Shown piece by piece: positions 11,301 to 23,300 of a stretch of 62,000 bases of DNA. The stretch is from Phoronis australis (taxonomy: Eukaryota > Phoronida > Phoronidae). The stretch spans positions 1 to 62,000 of the forward strand of contig NMRA01000261.1 in NCBI GenBank assembly GCA_002633005.1. Direction: 5' to 3'. A model generated the notes under the pieces. The model was not told the origin of the DNA. It saw only the letters and a program-made list of their open reading frames with translations, and made no database searches. Both the position numbers and the translations under genes were made by a program. Position 1 is the first letter of the stretch. Each line of letters starts with the position of its first letter.

Positions 11301-14300
11301 GGGTTTTGGAGATGCCAGACGGATGAGGGTGACGACATAAAACACCAGGTGGGGCATAAAAATATTTCAAGGTTGATCGAGTTATAGATGTGGAGCTCTC
11401 GGACAGGCATCATAAGTTTTGAGCAGTCACTAACACAGAGTGACAAAGAGGTTAACAAGTCAGACAACAAACTCAGTTGAATGAGACAATAGTTATTTGA
11501 CAGGTGTTAGTGGTTTTCAACATCTGCAACTTTCTCTCATGGTTTATTACAAGAGGCTCACATCTACAAGGTTATTATCATGACTGCCAAAATTCTCCAT
11601 TCTAACATGAAAAGCCAAGACAACAGTGAACACCTCATTTCACATGCAGTTTACCAAACCACCACCCACAACAGTTTGAAAATGACAAAACATGCAAGCC
11701 TACTTAGTGAGTGAGGTCATCGTTGATTGTCTCATGCTTTGTACAACAGTCACAGCCTCCTCAACAATCTTGTGTAGAGGCAGACCATTGAGTGATCCAT
11801 GCGATGTCCTGATTCTGGTGATCACATGAATAACATCGGCCCTGCAGGAAATATAATGGTAAAACTGCGTGACACCACAAGTGCCCCAACAAGCAATAAG
11901 AAAACTGGTGAAGATTACAATAACAGGGACTATTTGAACAACTTGCATGGAACATTTTAACAGAAACCAGTGAATGCAAAATAGGGATCTGCATCAACAA
12001 CCTTCCCCAAGTCAAATTCAAAATCAAGAGGGAATATGAACTAAGCACCTTACAAATTTGAGGAATCACACAAGATTTGTGTGCTGACGGTTATTGTGAT
12101 CCTGACTTTGGATATATTTGACAAAATTAAGCTTTCTGCAGATGAAAATGTTTCTGGATGACATACATAAACACTGATCAGAACAATATGCACCTATCAT
12201 GTGCATCGCACTATAGCCCAGATACAACCATTGTTCCCACTAAATAGAGCAACGGCAATACCTTAAAATAGCCTTGAGGGGGTGCAAAGCAAGTCTGCAA
12301 CGCTCTCACTAACAACACACTTGTCACCCTTCATCATAATTCTTCACGCAGTTTGTAGGATAAAGAGCCAGGGAAAAAAGAACTAAAAGCCTATTTTCAA
12401 TGGTAACACCTGTAAATTTGGTTCCTACAGTATGTTAAGAGCATCGCTTTGAACTCACTAGTGCCATAAATTGCCAAATATAACAAGCTGTTAGGCATGC
12501 TTTTGTCTACGTCACTGCAAGAATCAAACATCTGCGAATAACACCCGCACGCAACGGTGTTCTATTCAGAACCCTATTCAATACAACCTTCTGTTGCTGG
12601 TGCTGGGATCTCATGGTGACGTAACATGGCACGAAAAGACAGCTTCACTTATCATTTGACAGGCTTACATTTGCATGATTGATCTCGCGTTTTCTTATTT
12701 TACTAAGGCTTTGCTAGGACTATCTCGTTAGCCCAATACATCGAAAATAACAACAAGAGCAACGCAGAGCGTTGAAATGCGCCCACAATTGCACCGTATA
12801 CGGTATCCTTCTAGGGTTGTTTATTGGTACCATAAAGTGGCCAGTAGAGGGCATATATGTAGTATGTTGTACTTTGCAAAATGGAAAGGCATGGTCATTG
12901 TCTCCTCAATAGGCTAGGGGCAAAATGTGAGTGATCTTCATAATACAAGCACATCCTATACATCAGTTGCTTAAAGCACCACAGAAACATAGAATTAAAA
13001 ACAAATTTACCAACATACGAGATTAGCACAGCATTAGAATGCCAGAAACAAATTTCTACTTGGAACTTTTCCTTCATAGTCACGAAGTAACACAAAGTAT
13101 ACACCNNNNNNNNNNNNNNNNNNNNNNNNNNNNNNNNNNNNNNNNNNNNNNNNNNNNNNNNNNNNNNNNNNNNNNNNNNNNNNNNNNNNNNNNNNNNNNN
13201 NNNNNNNNNNNNNNNNNNNNNNNNNNNNNNNNNNNNNNNNNNNNNNNNNNNNNNNNNNNNNNNNNNNNNNNNNNNNNNNNNNNNNNNNNNNNNNNNNNNN
13301 NNNNNNNNNNNNNNNNNNNNNNNNNNNNNNNNNNNNNNNNNNNNNNNNNNNNNNNNNNNNNNNNNNNNNNNNNNNNNNNNNNNNNNNNNNNNNNNNNNNN
13401 NNNNNNNNNNNNNNNNNNNNNNNNNNNNNNNNNNNNNNNNNNNNNNNNNNNNNNNNNNNNNNNNNNNNNNNNNNNNNNNNNNNNNNNNNNNNNNNNNNNN
13501 NNNNNNNNNNNNNNNNNNNNNNNNNNNNNNNNNNNNNNNNNNNNNNNNNNNNNNNNNNNNNNNNNNNNNNNNNNNNNNNNNNNNNNNNNNNNNNNNNNNN
13601 NNNNNNNNNNNNNNNNNNNNNNNNNNNNNNNNNNATCCGTTCAGGACTTTTGAAGATACAAAGGTAAGCGTAAAAAACTAAAATTGCCACTAGGGGGCAC
13701 ACCGGTAGTCGGATTCGTCCGAAAGTTCGCACATGCTGTCCCATTCATGAATGGAACATATGTGCCAAATTTCATGAACGTATGTCAAAGGGTTTTGGAG
13801 ATAAAGCAGCGGACGCCGGACGGACGCCGCCCGGACGGACGGACGGACGGACGGACGGACGGACGGAGATGACGGCATAATGCGTCCACATATAAATATG
13901 TGGGCGCATGAAAATCCATCGCTAGGGGGCACAATTAAAACAGACTTGTAACTCGTCAACATCCCTTGTTACCTTCAAATAAAAAATACACTTGCCAGAA
14001 TCAAGTAAGAAGTTGCAGAGAATTTAGGAGATACAGCCACAGACGCATAAAAGTAACTGCTAGTAGGTGGCGCAACAGTAGTCAGAGGCATTCGAGAATC
14101 CTTTTCAGTGATCCTCTTCCCAGTAGGAACATATATGCCGAATTTCATAGTCATTCTTAGAGTGGTTTGGCTAATAGAGAGGCTGACATAAAAAACAGAC
14201 TCAAAAACAGAAAAAAAGGTCACCAGGAGGCAAAAAATAAGTCAAATCCATCTGACAGCGGGAAGGCGGCATCATCTCCCTAATACATACATATATATGC

Positions 14301-17300
14301 CAAATTTCATGAAAATATTTTACAGAACTTTGAAGGTGTAGAGGCAAACATGAAAAACTAAACATGCCATTAAGGGGCACACAGAAAGTCATGTCCGTCC
14401 GAAAATTCACTTGTGCTGATCCATCCACGAAAGGAAAATGCCTGCAAAATTTCAGGAGCATCAACCCAGGGTTTTGGAGACACAGCAGTGGACACCGGAC
14501 AGGGAAAGACAGCATAATGCACACACAAATATGTGGGCCCTTAAAAAGAATAATGTTACAATGTACCTTGTGAAATCAGGAAATTGTTCCATCATACGGG
14601 TAACTAGTTTCTCAAAGCTACTTGACTTGGGTGTCTGCTTTGGCTCTGATTTAATACCCTTCTTCTTCTTCACACCAACTTGTTGCCACTCCAAATGCGA
14701 TTCTTCATCAACATTATCTAGCTCGTCATGCGATGTCTTCAAGGTCATTTCAAGGACACTGTCTCTCAAATTTATGGCCACATCAGCATCAAGGTCATTC
14801 TTTGCAGGCTTCGGCAGAATGTCGATGTCGCCTAAACGCCTAGGAAATGGCTTTCCTGGATAATTCAGAAAGTATTTGCAATGAAAAATAAATCTGTGAG
14901 TTGTTTCTAGACAGTGTTTATAGGTATAGAAAAGTTATGACAGGGAATTATCATTATTGATTTTGTCTAACTCAAAATCTTTCTTTTAACGTCAAAACAA
15001 CCTAACAGTCACTTACAGCTATGCCAATGACATAAACTTGATCAAAGCAGTCTGTGGCCAAAGTATACATTCGGAAACCCAATGGTCGTCCGCCTAAGCA
15101 TAAAACCGGCTTGTTGTCGTACTCACCCCGTTATTCCACTTCAAAGTTATGCTCTGAATAGGATTTGATTTAACTCTCACAAATATATAGTATTCGTTAA
15201 TTCAAAAGTTTTCTTTTATTTATGCCGAGTTGTTTCAACTACTTTTCGGCAGCCATTTTATAATGACACCTAAGGTCGTCATATGCTGCCGCCTTGTGAA
15301 AGAACAGAAAACCACGCAGAAAAATGCCAAGAAAATAGTGGAAAGTGGTTTATAACAATTCTAGTTCAACAACAAGCTGTTTTAATGGTATAAGATTGAT
15401 TAAAATTAGTTCAGCATTTCAGCATTGTTTTATTCCAGAAAGACACCTTACTTATTTTCTGATTGTGAACTCTTTATTTGACTTTTTGCTCTTGTTGTTC
15501 TTAACACCACTTATCTCTGCTGTCTTCCTTTTTTCTTTTCAGTTTTTCTTCATTCTCTGTTAACACCTTGCCAGCCAAAACAGAACTGTAACCCTTAAGA
15601 CTTGGTCGGCGGAAGTTGACCATTGAACCTTGATACAATTTTTCTAATAAGTTACCCAATGTCATATTGTTTGATTTTTTCTCACCTTTGACAGGCTTCT
15701 ATAATCACAAATAAATAAATACCCCAAGTTGCATTTTATTGCTCAATCTCTTCTTTTATTTTTAATTATGTCATGCTGTGTTGTATGTAACAATGCAATA
15801 AAGTGAAATAAATTCAATGTTTGAATTTATTGGTGGCCATTCTCTATCAGTTCAAGTATTTTAATTTTCTTCAAATAAATCCAAAATGCCTGAACCAAAA
15901 ATTTCGACATAAATTTTGAGCTTAGTAATGTGTTTTGCAATAAAAAACAAGAGGACAATATTTTGATAACCAATGCGTGGGCCGACACTGTTAAGCACTC
16001 AGCGTGTTGCATATGTCTGCTGCATTTTTCCTTTGGCTTAACAGGTGTCGATTAGTGCCTGGGACAAACAGATACATTACATAAACAATTCCTTGGTTGT
16101 TTTTCATTCCGTCTGAGGAAAATTTAATTTCGAAAATGTCTTCTGAAAATGAACAAAAAAGTGCATTAGTAAAATCTACAAGTTTTTAAGTGGTCTCAAA
16201 AAAACAGTCGGTAAATGCACCGATTTTCGTCTCGGTTCTTCGATGCGTTTCTCCCAAAAGGTTAGTACCTAACGAGCAAACGAGCACTCCAAATTGGAAC
16301 GCTAAGTCCCGCGTGGCTGCGCTTCACGCGAAAGATGGCGGACGACCACTGGAGCCTGGCGACGATAGGTATCCCAACGATACTAAAGACAATGTGTGTA
16401 CTAAGTTTGAACTGCAAACTATGCAAACGAAATCATGTGCCAGTCATCTTACCTGGTTTGTTTCCATAGCCACCAGAAAGTGTCATGACGTCCTTGTCCC
16501 TACCAGACACACAGTCTAGTTCCACTTCTTGCCCCTTCCTCATATCATCAACCATGACTTTCTTCTTTGATAACGAAGCCGTTTCCACTGGCTCAGTGTT
16601 GAAGGACAATCCAATAGTTGGCTGGGGAGCTTGTTGATGCTTCTTTTCTGCTTGCTTCAGGAAACTGGCTTTCTTATCTCGTCTTGAGCTTCTGTCTTTA
16701 GACCCAATAAGAATGTCACAAGCAGCACTTTGTACAGATTTTAAGTTAAAGCTGCTCCCTGAATGGCAAGAGCTTTTTGAGCCACAATTGTTGTTGTTCG
16801 ACTGAACATCACGGTCTGTAGACGCCACAAACTCATTTTCAGAACTACCATGGAGTACTTCTCCAGTCTGACCAAGCGACGATTTCTTGACAGTCTTGTT
16901 TACTCCAGCCTTCAAAACTGCCTCTATCTCCTGATGACTACTGAGTTTATAAAGTGCTGCTGGGGTAAAGACTGTTGATGTCTGTGCACCACGTGTATCA
17001 TGTGGAAATGCAAGATTAGAAGAAGGCACATCTACACTCTCTTCACCAAGCTTTGATATGGTTTCAAAGCCAGGTGCAGAGGCTGGGACACTAGTCGAGT
17101 TGATTTGGAACACATTGCTGCCAGTAGATGTATGCGAGATTGTTGACAAGATGGGCTTAGTTCTTGTGAGATTCACAGCTGACAAGCAAATTGTAGCTGG
17201 TGTTGCGTTGACAGCAGTCAGTCCTGAAGGACGAGAGATGTGTGTGGAGTTCACAAGGCCAGAAAGAGCTGACCGAGCAACACTCACAGGTGGCGCCGCT

Positions 17301-20300
17301 GGTGTAATACCAGTAAAGACACTCTGACTGGGAGATACTTGGATGAGCCTGTTGGCTGGTAGTACAGGGTTCCTGGAGTTGCCGGAGGACATCAGCTGAT
17401 ACTGCTGCATAGCCATCACATGTTGGTAAACAGCCATCTGCAGAAGCACTGGGTTAGAAGCCAGACTGGGATACAGTTGAGCCATCTGTCGCATGACTGT
17501 GTTAGCATCAAGGTTGGTAAGGCTTGAGGGTGGCACTGAAGAGACCATGGGTGAATAGGGCCAGTGGGTAGAGCCAGTTGAAGTGATTGGAGACACAACA
17601 GGGATCAGTGATGGTGACAAGTGGATGGAACTAGTTGGATTGACTACAGAAGAAGGGAGTGGGATGGATGAGGGAGGTAAGAGAGTGGAGCTAGATGGAG
17701 TGACCACCGAGGAAGGAAGTGGGATGAGTGAACGGGGTAAGTGAGTGGAGCTATATGGGGTCACCACAGAGGAAGGGAGTGGGGTCGGTAACGGAGATGT
17801 GCAGGTAGAGATAATTGGACTAACCACTGAGGAAGGGAGTGGGATGGGTAAGGGAGGCAAGAGGGTGGAGCTAATTGGATTAGCCACAGCAGAAGGGAGT
17901 GGGATGGGCGAGGGAGGCAAGCGAGTTGAGCTACCTCGAGTGACCACCGAAGAAGGAAGTAGGATGTGTGAGGGAGGCAAGCGGGTGGAGCTAGCTGGAG
18001 TGACCACGGAGGAAGGAAGTGGGATGAGTGAGGGAGATAAGTGGGTGGAGCTAAATGGAGTGACCACCGAGGAAGGAAGTGGGATGAGTGAGGGAGATAA
18101 GTGGGTGGAGCTAAATGGAGTGACCACCGAGGAAGGAAGTGGGATGAGTGATGGAGGCATGTGGGTGGAGCTAGCTTTAGTGACCACTGCGGAAGGGAGT
18201 GGGATGGGTAAGGGAGGCAAGTAGGTGGAGTTAGATGGTGTGACCACTGAAGAAGGGACTGGGGCTGGTGAGGAAGACAAGTGTATGAAGCCAGATGGAG
18301 AGACCGTCGAAGAGGCCGAGAAGCTGTTGAGTGAAGCAATGGGCAATGAGACACCCAAAGAAGAAACTGGGATGACCATAGGGGAAGAGTGAGCCGAGAT
18401 GGAAATTGGTGCAGGACCAGGATAGACGTCAGGCTTAGCATGCGAAGTGAAAATGGGTGGAGAGGTCATATAACTAGGGATGGAGTTCATTGCAATGTTC
18501 ATAGCAGGTGAGGGAGAGCTAGGAGCAACAATTGGAGAGGAAGTGAGCACAGGTCCACAAACTGATTGAGGACACACAGTAGCAGTCACTGAGGGATCAT
18601 GTACTGGTGCAGAATTAACATTGGTGTTGGTGATCGCTTTCCTAGGTAAGGCTGATTTTATTACTGATGCATCATTAACTGCAGCGCGAGTTACGGCCAC
18701 TTGAAAAGGTTTATCAAGTGGTCTGCTGTAATTGGAAGAAGCACTAAGAGACATCTTACTCCCTGTTTCGGTAAGTCTGTCAGTTGGTCCGCTGGAGCTG
18801 GATAATGCCCTCAGAGACGTTTTACCCTCTGTATCAGTTAGCCTGTCAGGTCCATTGCATTTGGATGAAGCAGCCAGAGACATCATCCCTTCTGTCACAG
18901 TCAGCCTGTCAGGTACATTGGAGCTAGATAAAGCACTCGGAGACGTCTTACTCTCCGTCTCAGTCAGCCTGTCAGGTACATTGGAGCTAGATAAAGCACT
19001 CGGAGACGTCTTACTCTCCGTCTCAGTCAGCCTGTCAGGTACATTGGAGCTAGATAAAGCACTCGGAGACGTCTTACTCTCCGTCTCAGTCAGCCTGTCA
19101 GGTACATTGGAGCTAGATAAAGCACTCGGAGACGTCTTACTCTCCGTCTCAGTCAGCCTGTCAGGTACATTGGAGCTAGATAAAGCACTCGGAGACGTCT
19201 TACTCTCCGTCTCAGTCAGCCTGTCAGGTACATTGGAGCTAGATAAAGCACTCGGAGACGTCTTACTCTCCGTCTCAGTCAGCCTGTCAGGTACATTGGA
19301 GCTAGATAAAGCACTCGGAGACGTCTTACTCTCCGTCTCAGTCAGCCTGTCAGGTACATTGGAGCTAGATAAAGCACTCGGAGACGTCTTACTCTCCGTC
19401 TCAGTCAGCCTGTCAGGTACATTGGAGCTAGATAAAGCACTCGGAGACGTCTTACTCTCCGTCTCAGTCAGCCTGTCAGGTACATTGGAGCTAGATAAAG
19501 CACTCGGAGACGTCTTACTCTCCGTCTCAGTCAGCCTGTCAGGTACATTGGAGCTAGATAAAGCACTCGGAGACGTCTTACTCTCCGTCTCAGTCAGCCT
19601 GTCAGGTACATTGGAGCTAGATAAAGCACTCGGAGACGTCTTACTCTCCGTCTCAGTCAGCCTGTCAGGTACATTGGAGCTAGATAAAGCACTCGGAGAC
19701 GTCTTACTCTCCGTCTCAGTCAGCCTGTCAGGTACATTGGAGCTAGATAAAGCACTCGGAGACGTCTTACTCTCCGTCTCAGTCAGCCTGTCAGGTACAT
19801 TGGAGCTAGATAAAGCACTCGGAGACGTCTTACTCTCCGTCTCAGTCAGCCTGTCAGGTACATTGGAGCTAGATAAAGCACTCGGAGACGTCTTACTCTC
19901 CGTCTCAGTCAGCCTGTCAGGTACATTGGAGCTAGATAAAGCACTCGGAGACGTCTTACTCTCCGTCTCAGTCAGCCTGTCAGGTACATTGGAGCTAGAT
20001 AAAGCACTCGGAGACGTCTTACTCTCCGTCTCAGTCAGCCTGTCAGGTACATTGGAGCTAGATAAAGCACTCGGAGACGTCTTACTCTCCGTCTCAGTCA
20101 GCCTGTCAGGTACATTGGAGCTAGATAAAGCACTCGGAGACGTCTTACTCTCCGTCTCAGTCAGCCTGTCAGGTACATTGGAGCTAGATAAAGCACTCGG
20201 AGACGTCTTACTCTCCGTCTCAGTCAGCCTGTCAGGTACATTGGAGCTAGATAAAGCACTCGGAGACGTCTTACTCTCCGTCTCAGTCAGCCTGTCAGGT

Positions 20301-23300
20301 ACATTGGAGCTAGATAAAGCACTCGGAGACGTCTTACTCTCCGTCTCAGTCAGCCTGTCAGGTACATTGGAGCTAGATAAAGCACTCGGAGACGTCTTAC
20401 TCTCCGTCTCAGTCAGCCTGTCAGGTACATTGGAGCTAGATAAAGCACTCGGAGACGTCTTACTCTCCGTCTCAGTCAGCCTGTCAGGTACATTNGACTC
20501 CACCAACTTCCTGATGGTCTCCATCTTACGCTCAATACTCATCAATGCCTGTCTGTGAACATCACCATTGCTAACACATCTAGAGTAGAAAGTAAAGGCA
20601 GTTCTCCATGTGCTTATGTGCAACCACAAAATGAAACTTAACCATTTCAAAATTTGCAACCCACACATTCTCATTGTATGCTTAGGTTACATAAGTTATT
20701 AACAAGAATAACATAAACGTAAAAACTTTAAAATCAACACAAGAACTGATCATCACATATCTCTCCTTAAGGCCTTGAAGACATGCAATTTACATGGTGT
20801 CATTATCACCACAGAAAGTTAACAATTAGATAATATGGTAAGTACAGTGTTTTTCTCTATTAATTCGTGCACTCTATTAGTTCGTATAGGACTCTTGAAA
20901 CATGCTGTTTGTCTCCAATAGTTCGTACAGTAAGCGACTGAGGAAAGAACAGTTCGTACACATATTTGCGTCAGAAAAAATAATTCGTTCAAGGTTTTTG
21001 GATCGGTAAAATTGAAATTTTCATTCTTATAAAAGAACGCAAATCAATAAGCGCCAATTCTATAGCAAAGAGCTCGAAAAGTTGTTTTTCTGATCGACAC
21101 TTTTGGCGACAGAAAATGTGGAAATAGCGATAAGATTTTCCAGTGTGTCAGAACCAAATAGCGGTAAAACTGTCATAACAGCGGATTTTCCCAACAAGAA
21201 TCTGTTATCCTCAAATTAGTACTACACGAATAAATTTATAATTAAAGTGTGGAGTAACAGTACTGTGCCGTTCCGTAGTGAGCCGATTCCGGTGACTCGT
21301 GCGCAGACGACAAATGACAGTACTCAAGTTTGATTGCAACTATTCTCAGCTGGCGAAGTGCGCCCGTGCAATCTTCACGTGTTGCAGAGGTTACATCATA
21401 AGGATTAAATTTATGGCCACAGTGGTCCCATGACATGAGTAGAACTATTGTAAAGTTCTGAGTTCAGAGAGCAATTAATGAGTTGTTTGACGAAATAAAT
21501 GTTTGAAAAACTAATTCAGGTGTTTTTATGGTTGGGAATGTTTATGTAGACTTCGCAACCCAATGAATTTTCAACGTAAGGTTTAGTGCGGTTGTCTTAT
21601 CTCGAATGCCCGGCACGGCTAAACTTCAGTTTCCATTGCGTGAAACACGCTACGTAATGAAGATAAGAATCAGAGGTAAGCGGACATGAGCCAGTAGTCA
21701 ATCAACAGTTACTGCAAGGGCATAACTCAACAGCAAGCATTTGCTTAATATTTTATGACTTTGACTCAGGATGAGTTTAAAGAACCCGTAGAGTGGGGGT
21801 CCTAGGGAAAAAATACTTCGTAAAGAAGGTGGTCGAGTGAAAAATAGTTCGTACACGTATCTTTGTCGGTAAAAATAACTTGTAAACAAATCGCCAATTA
21901 TTCGGGTAATCGGTAGCCACGGTAAATTAGTGACTAGCTCAAAATAGCAATGCCTACTCAGCGAGTACGTGCTAGTTCAGTGTCGGTTGTAATCAACTCG
22001 GTGCTAGACATTCGCGATCTGAAATTTGGAAATGCGAGCTGAGACTGGTCATTTCGTATCAAGTCACAATGTGCGACCTGGAAATTCCCAAGAACACGAG
22101 CTAGGCTAGCTTTTGGCAGCAAGTAGATATCTGGCACTTGTGTAAATCCGGCCGTTATTTGGTTGTTTCCAAATCAATTTGAACACTCAGCCCTCTTCAT
22201 TGAGTTGCAAACGTGTTGCGTGAACATGGATTATCTCTTTTGGATAAATTCAGAACCGATCTTTGACACGTTTCATTGGCTGGTGTTTTCAGCTACTTTT
22301 GCAAATTTTTGGATGAGCCAGCAAAAAATTTGGACCACGGCAAAAGTATGTGATCAATTAAAAACGTCACAGCGACGTTTCATTCACGAGTGACCAACTT
22401 ACCGAATTTGTGATGAAAAAAACTATTTTTCATGCAAACTGTCCTGATTAGCATACTACAATATACCCAACAACATCATCTCACTGCGGCACTGGTCAAA
22501 CTCCCTCAGTGTTTGAGCGCAATGTCCCAACAGACCATGACTTGGAAATACGTCTTTTTATGGCAAGACAGCAAACGCATTCTCCAGCCCTACTATCTTT
22601 CTGGGGCTCAGCACGCGCGTATGCATGAGTCACCTGTCACTCACATAATTTTTTATGTTGCTGTCAATGTAACATGCACTCCAGCAATTCAAGTGTGGAA
22701 ACATACACGCGCGCCACTTCAAAGTCGTACATCAAACAAGAATAGCGACAGTGCTAACTGAGATAGTATACCTGCCTCCCATTCAGTAACGCTAGGACCT
22801 CGCTAAAAAGCAAAACTTCGTGAGCACCGTGGAGTGTCCAAATGCACCCACATCTACACCACAAACAGTATGCTTCTAGGGGTGTTGATCATTACCAGAA
22901 AAATGGTCATTAGATGGCTCAGCAAACGTCAAACTCAACCAAAAATGAGAAGGCATAGAAAACTAATTGATATAAATTTTATAATCCATTAAGGAACGTG
23001 AAAAACAAATTGCCATTAGGATCGAGGTGAAACTGTAGTCTGATTCATCTATCTGTAGTCAAGTTAATAGGAATACACTAGTGAAACTTCCAAAAGATTT
23101 TGCAAGGGGTTTAGGAGATCCAGTTGCACAAAATGTCAATTATAGGGGCGGCATAATAGTTGACCCAATCAGACTAAAAAAGGCCACTAAATGGAGCAAC
23201 AAACATTGGATCCATCCGAAAATGGAACGTCCCCGTCTTTCTCTATAGAAACCTATTTAAGAAATTTCACGAAAATACTTCCATGAACTCTGAAGACACA

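Larger units (their letters stand above)
11842..14566. other. Ligase intron with gap and degenerate interspersed repeats
   Basis: This intron contains no supported exon. It includes the N gap at 13106-13634 and, from about 13640 to 14560, several head-to-tail decayed copies of the GCCACTAGGGGGCAC repeat family. An unrelated stretch at 12.1-12.9 kb shows nothing recognisable. Confidence 0.6.

Noticed and set aside
13034-13744. Two open frames of 200 or more codons across the N gap
   Set aside because: They consist almost wholly of unknown residues from the 529 N.
17745-18441. Additional plus and minus frames over the 60-bp array
   Set aside because: Frame shadows of the multiple-of-three repeat; they end outside the array and lack splice support.
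18732-20558. Long plus-strand open frame with 25 repeats (LELDKALGDV type)
   Set aside because: It is the antisense shadow of the 63-bp minisatellite. The coding strand is minus: that frame extends beyond the array into non-repeat sequence and has phase-correct splice sites.
22163-22761. Two plus-strand frames of 76 and 109 codons
   Set aside because: No domain, low-complexity composition and no splice context; they sit in intronic sequence of the ligase.
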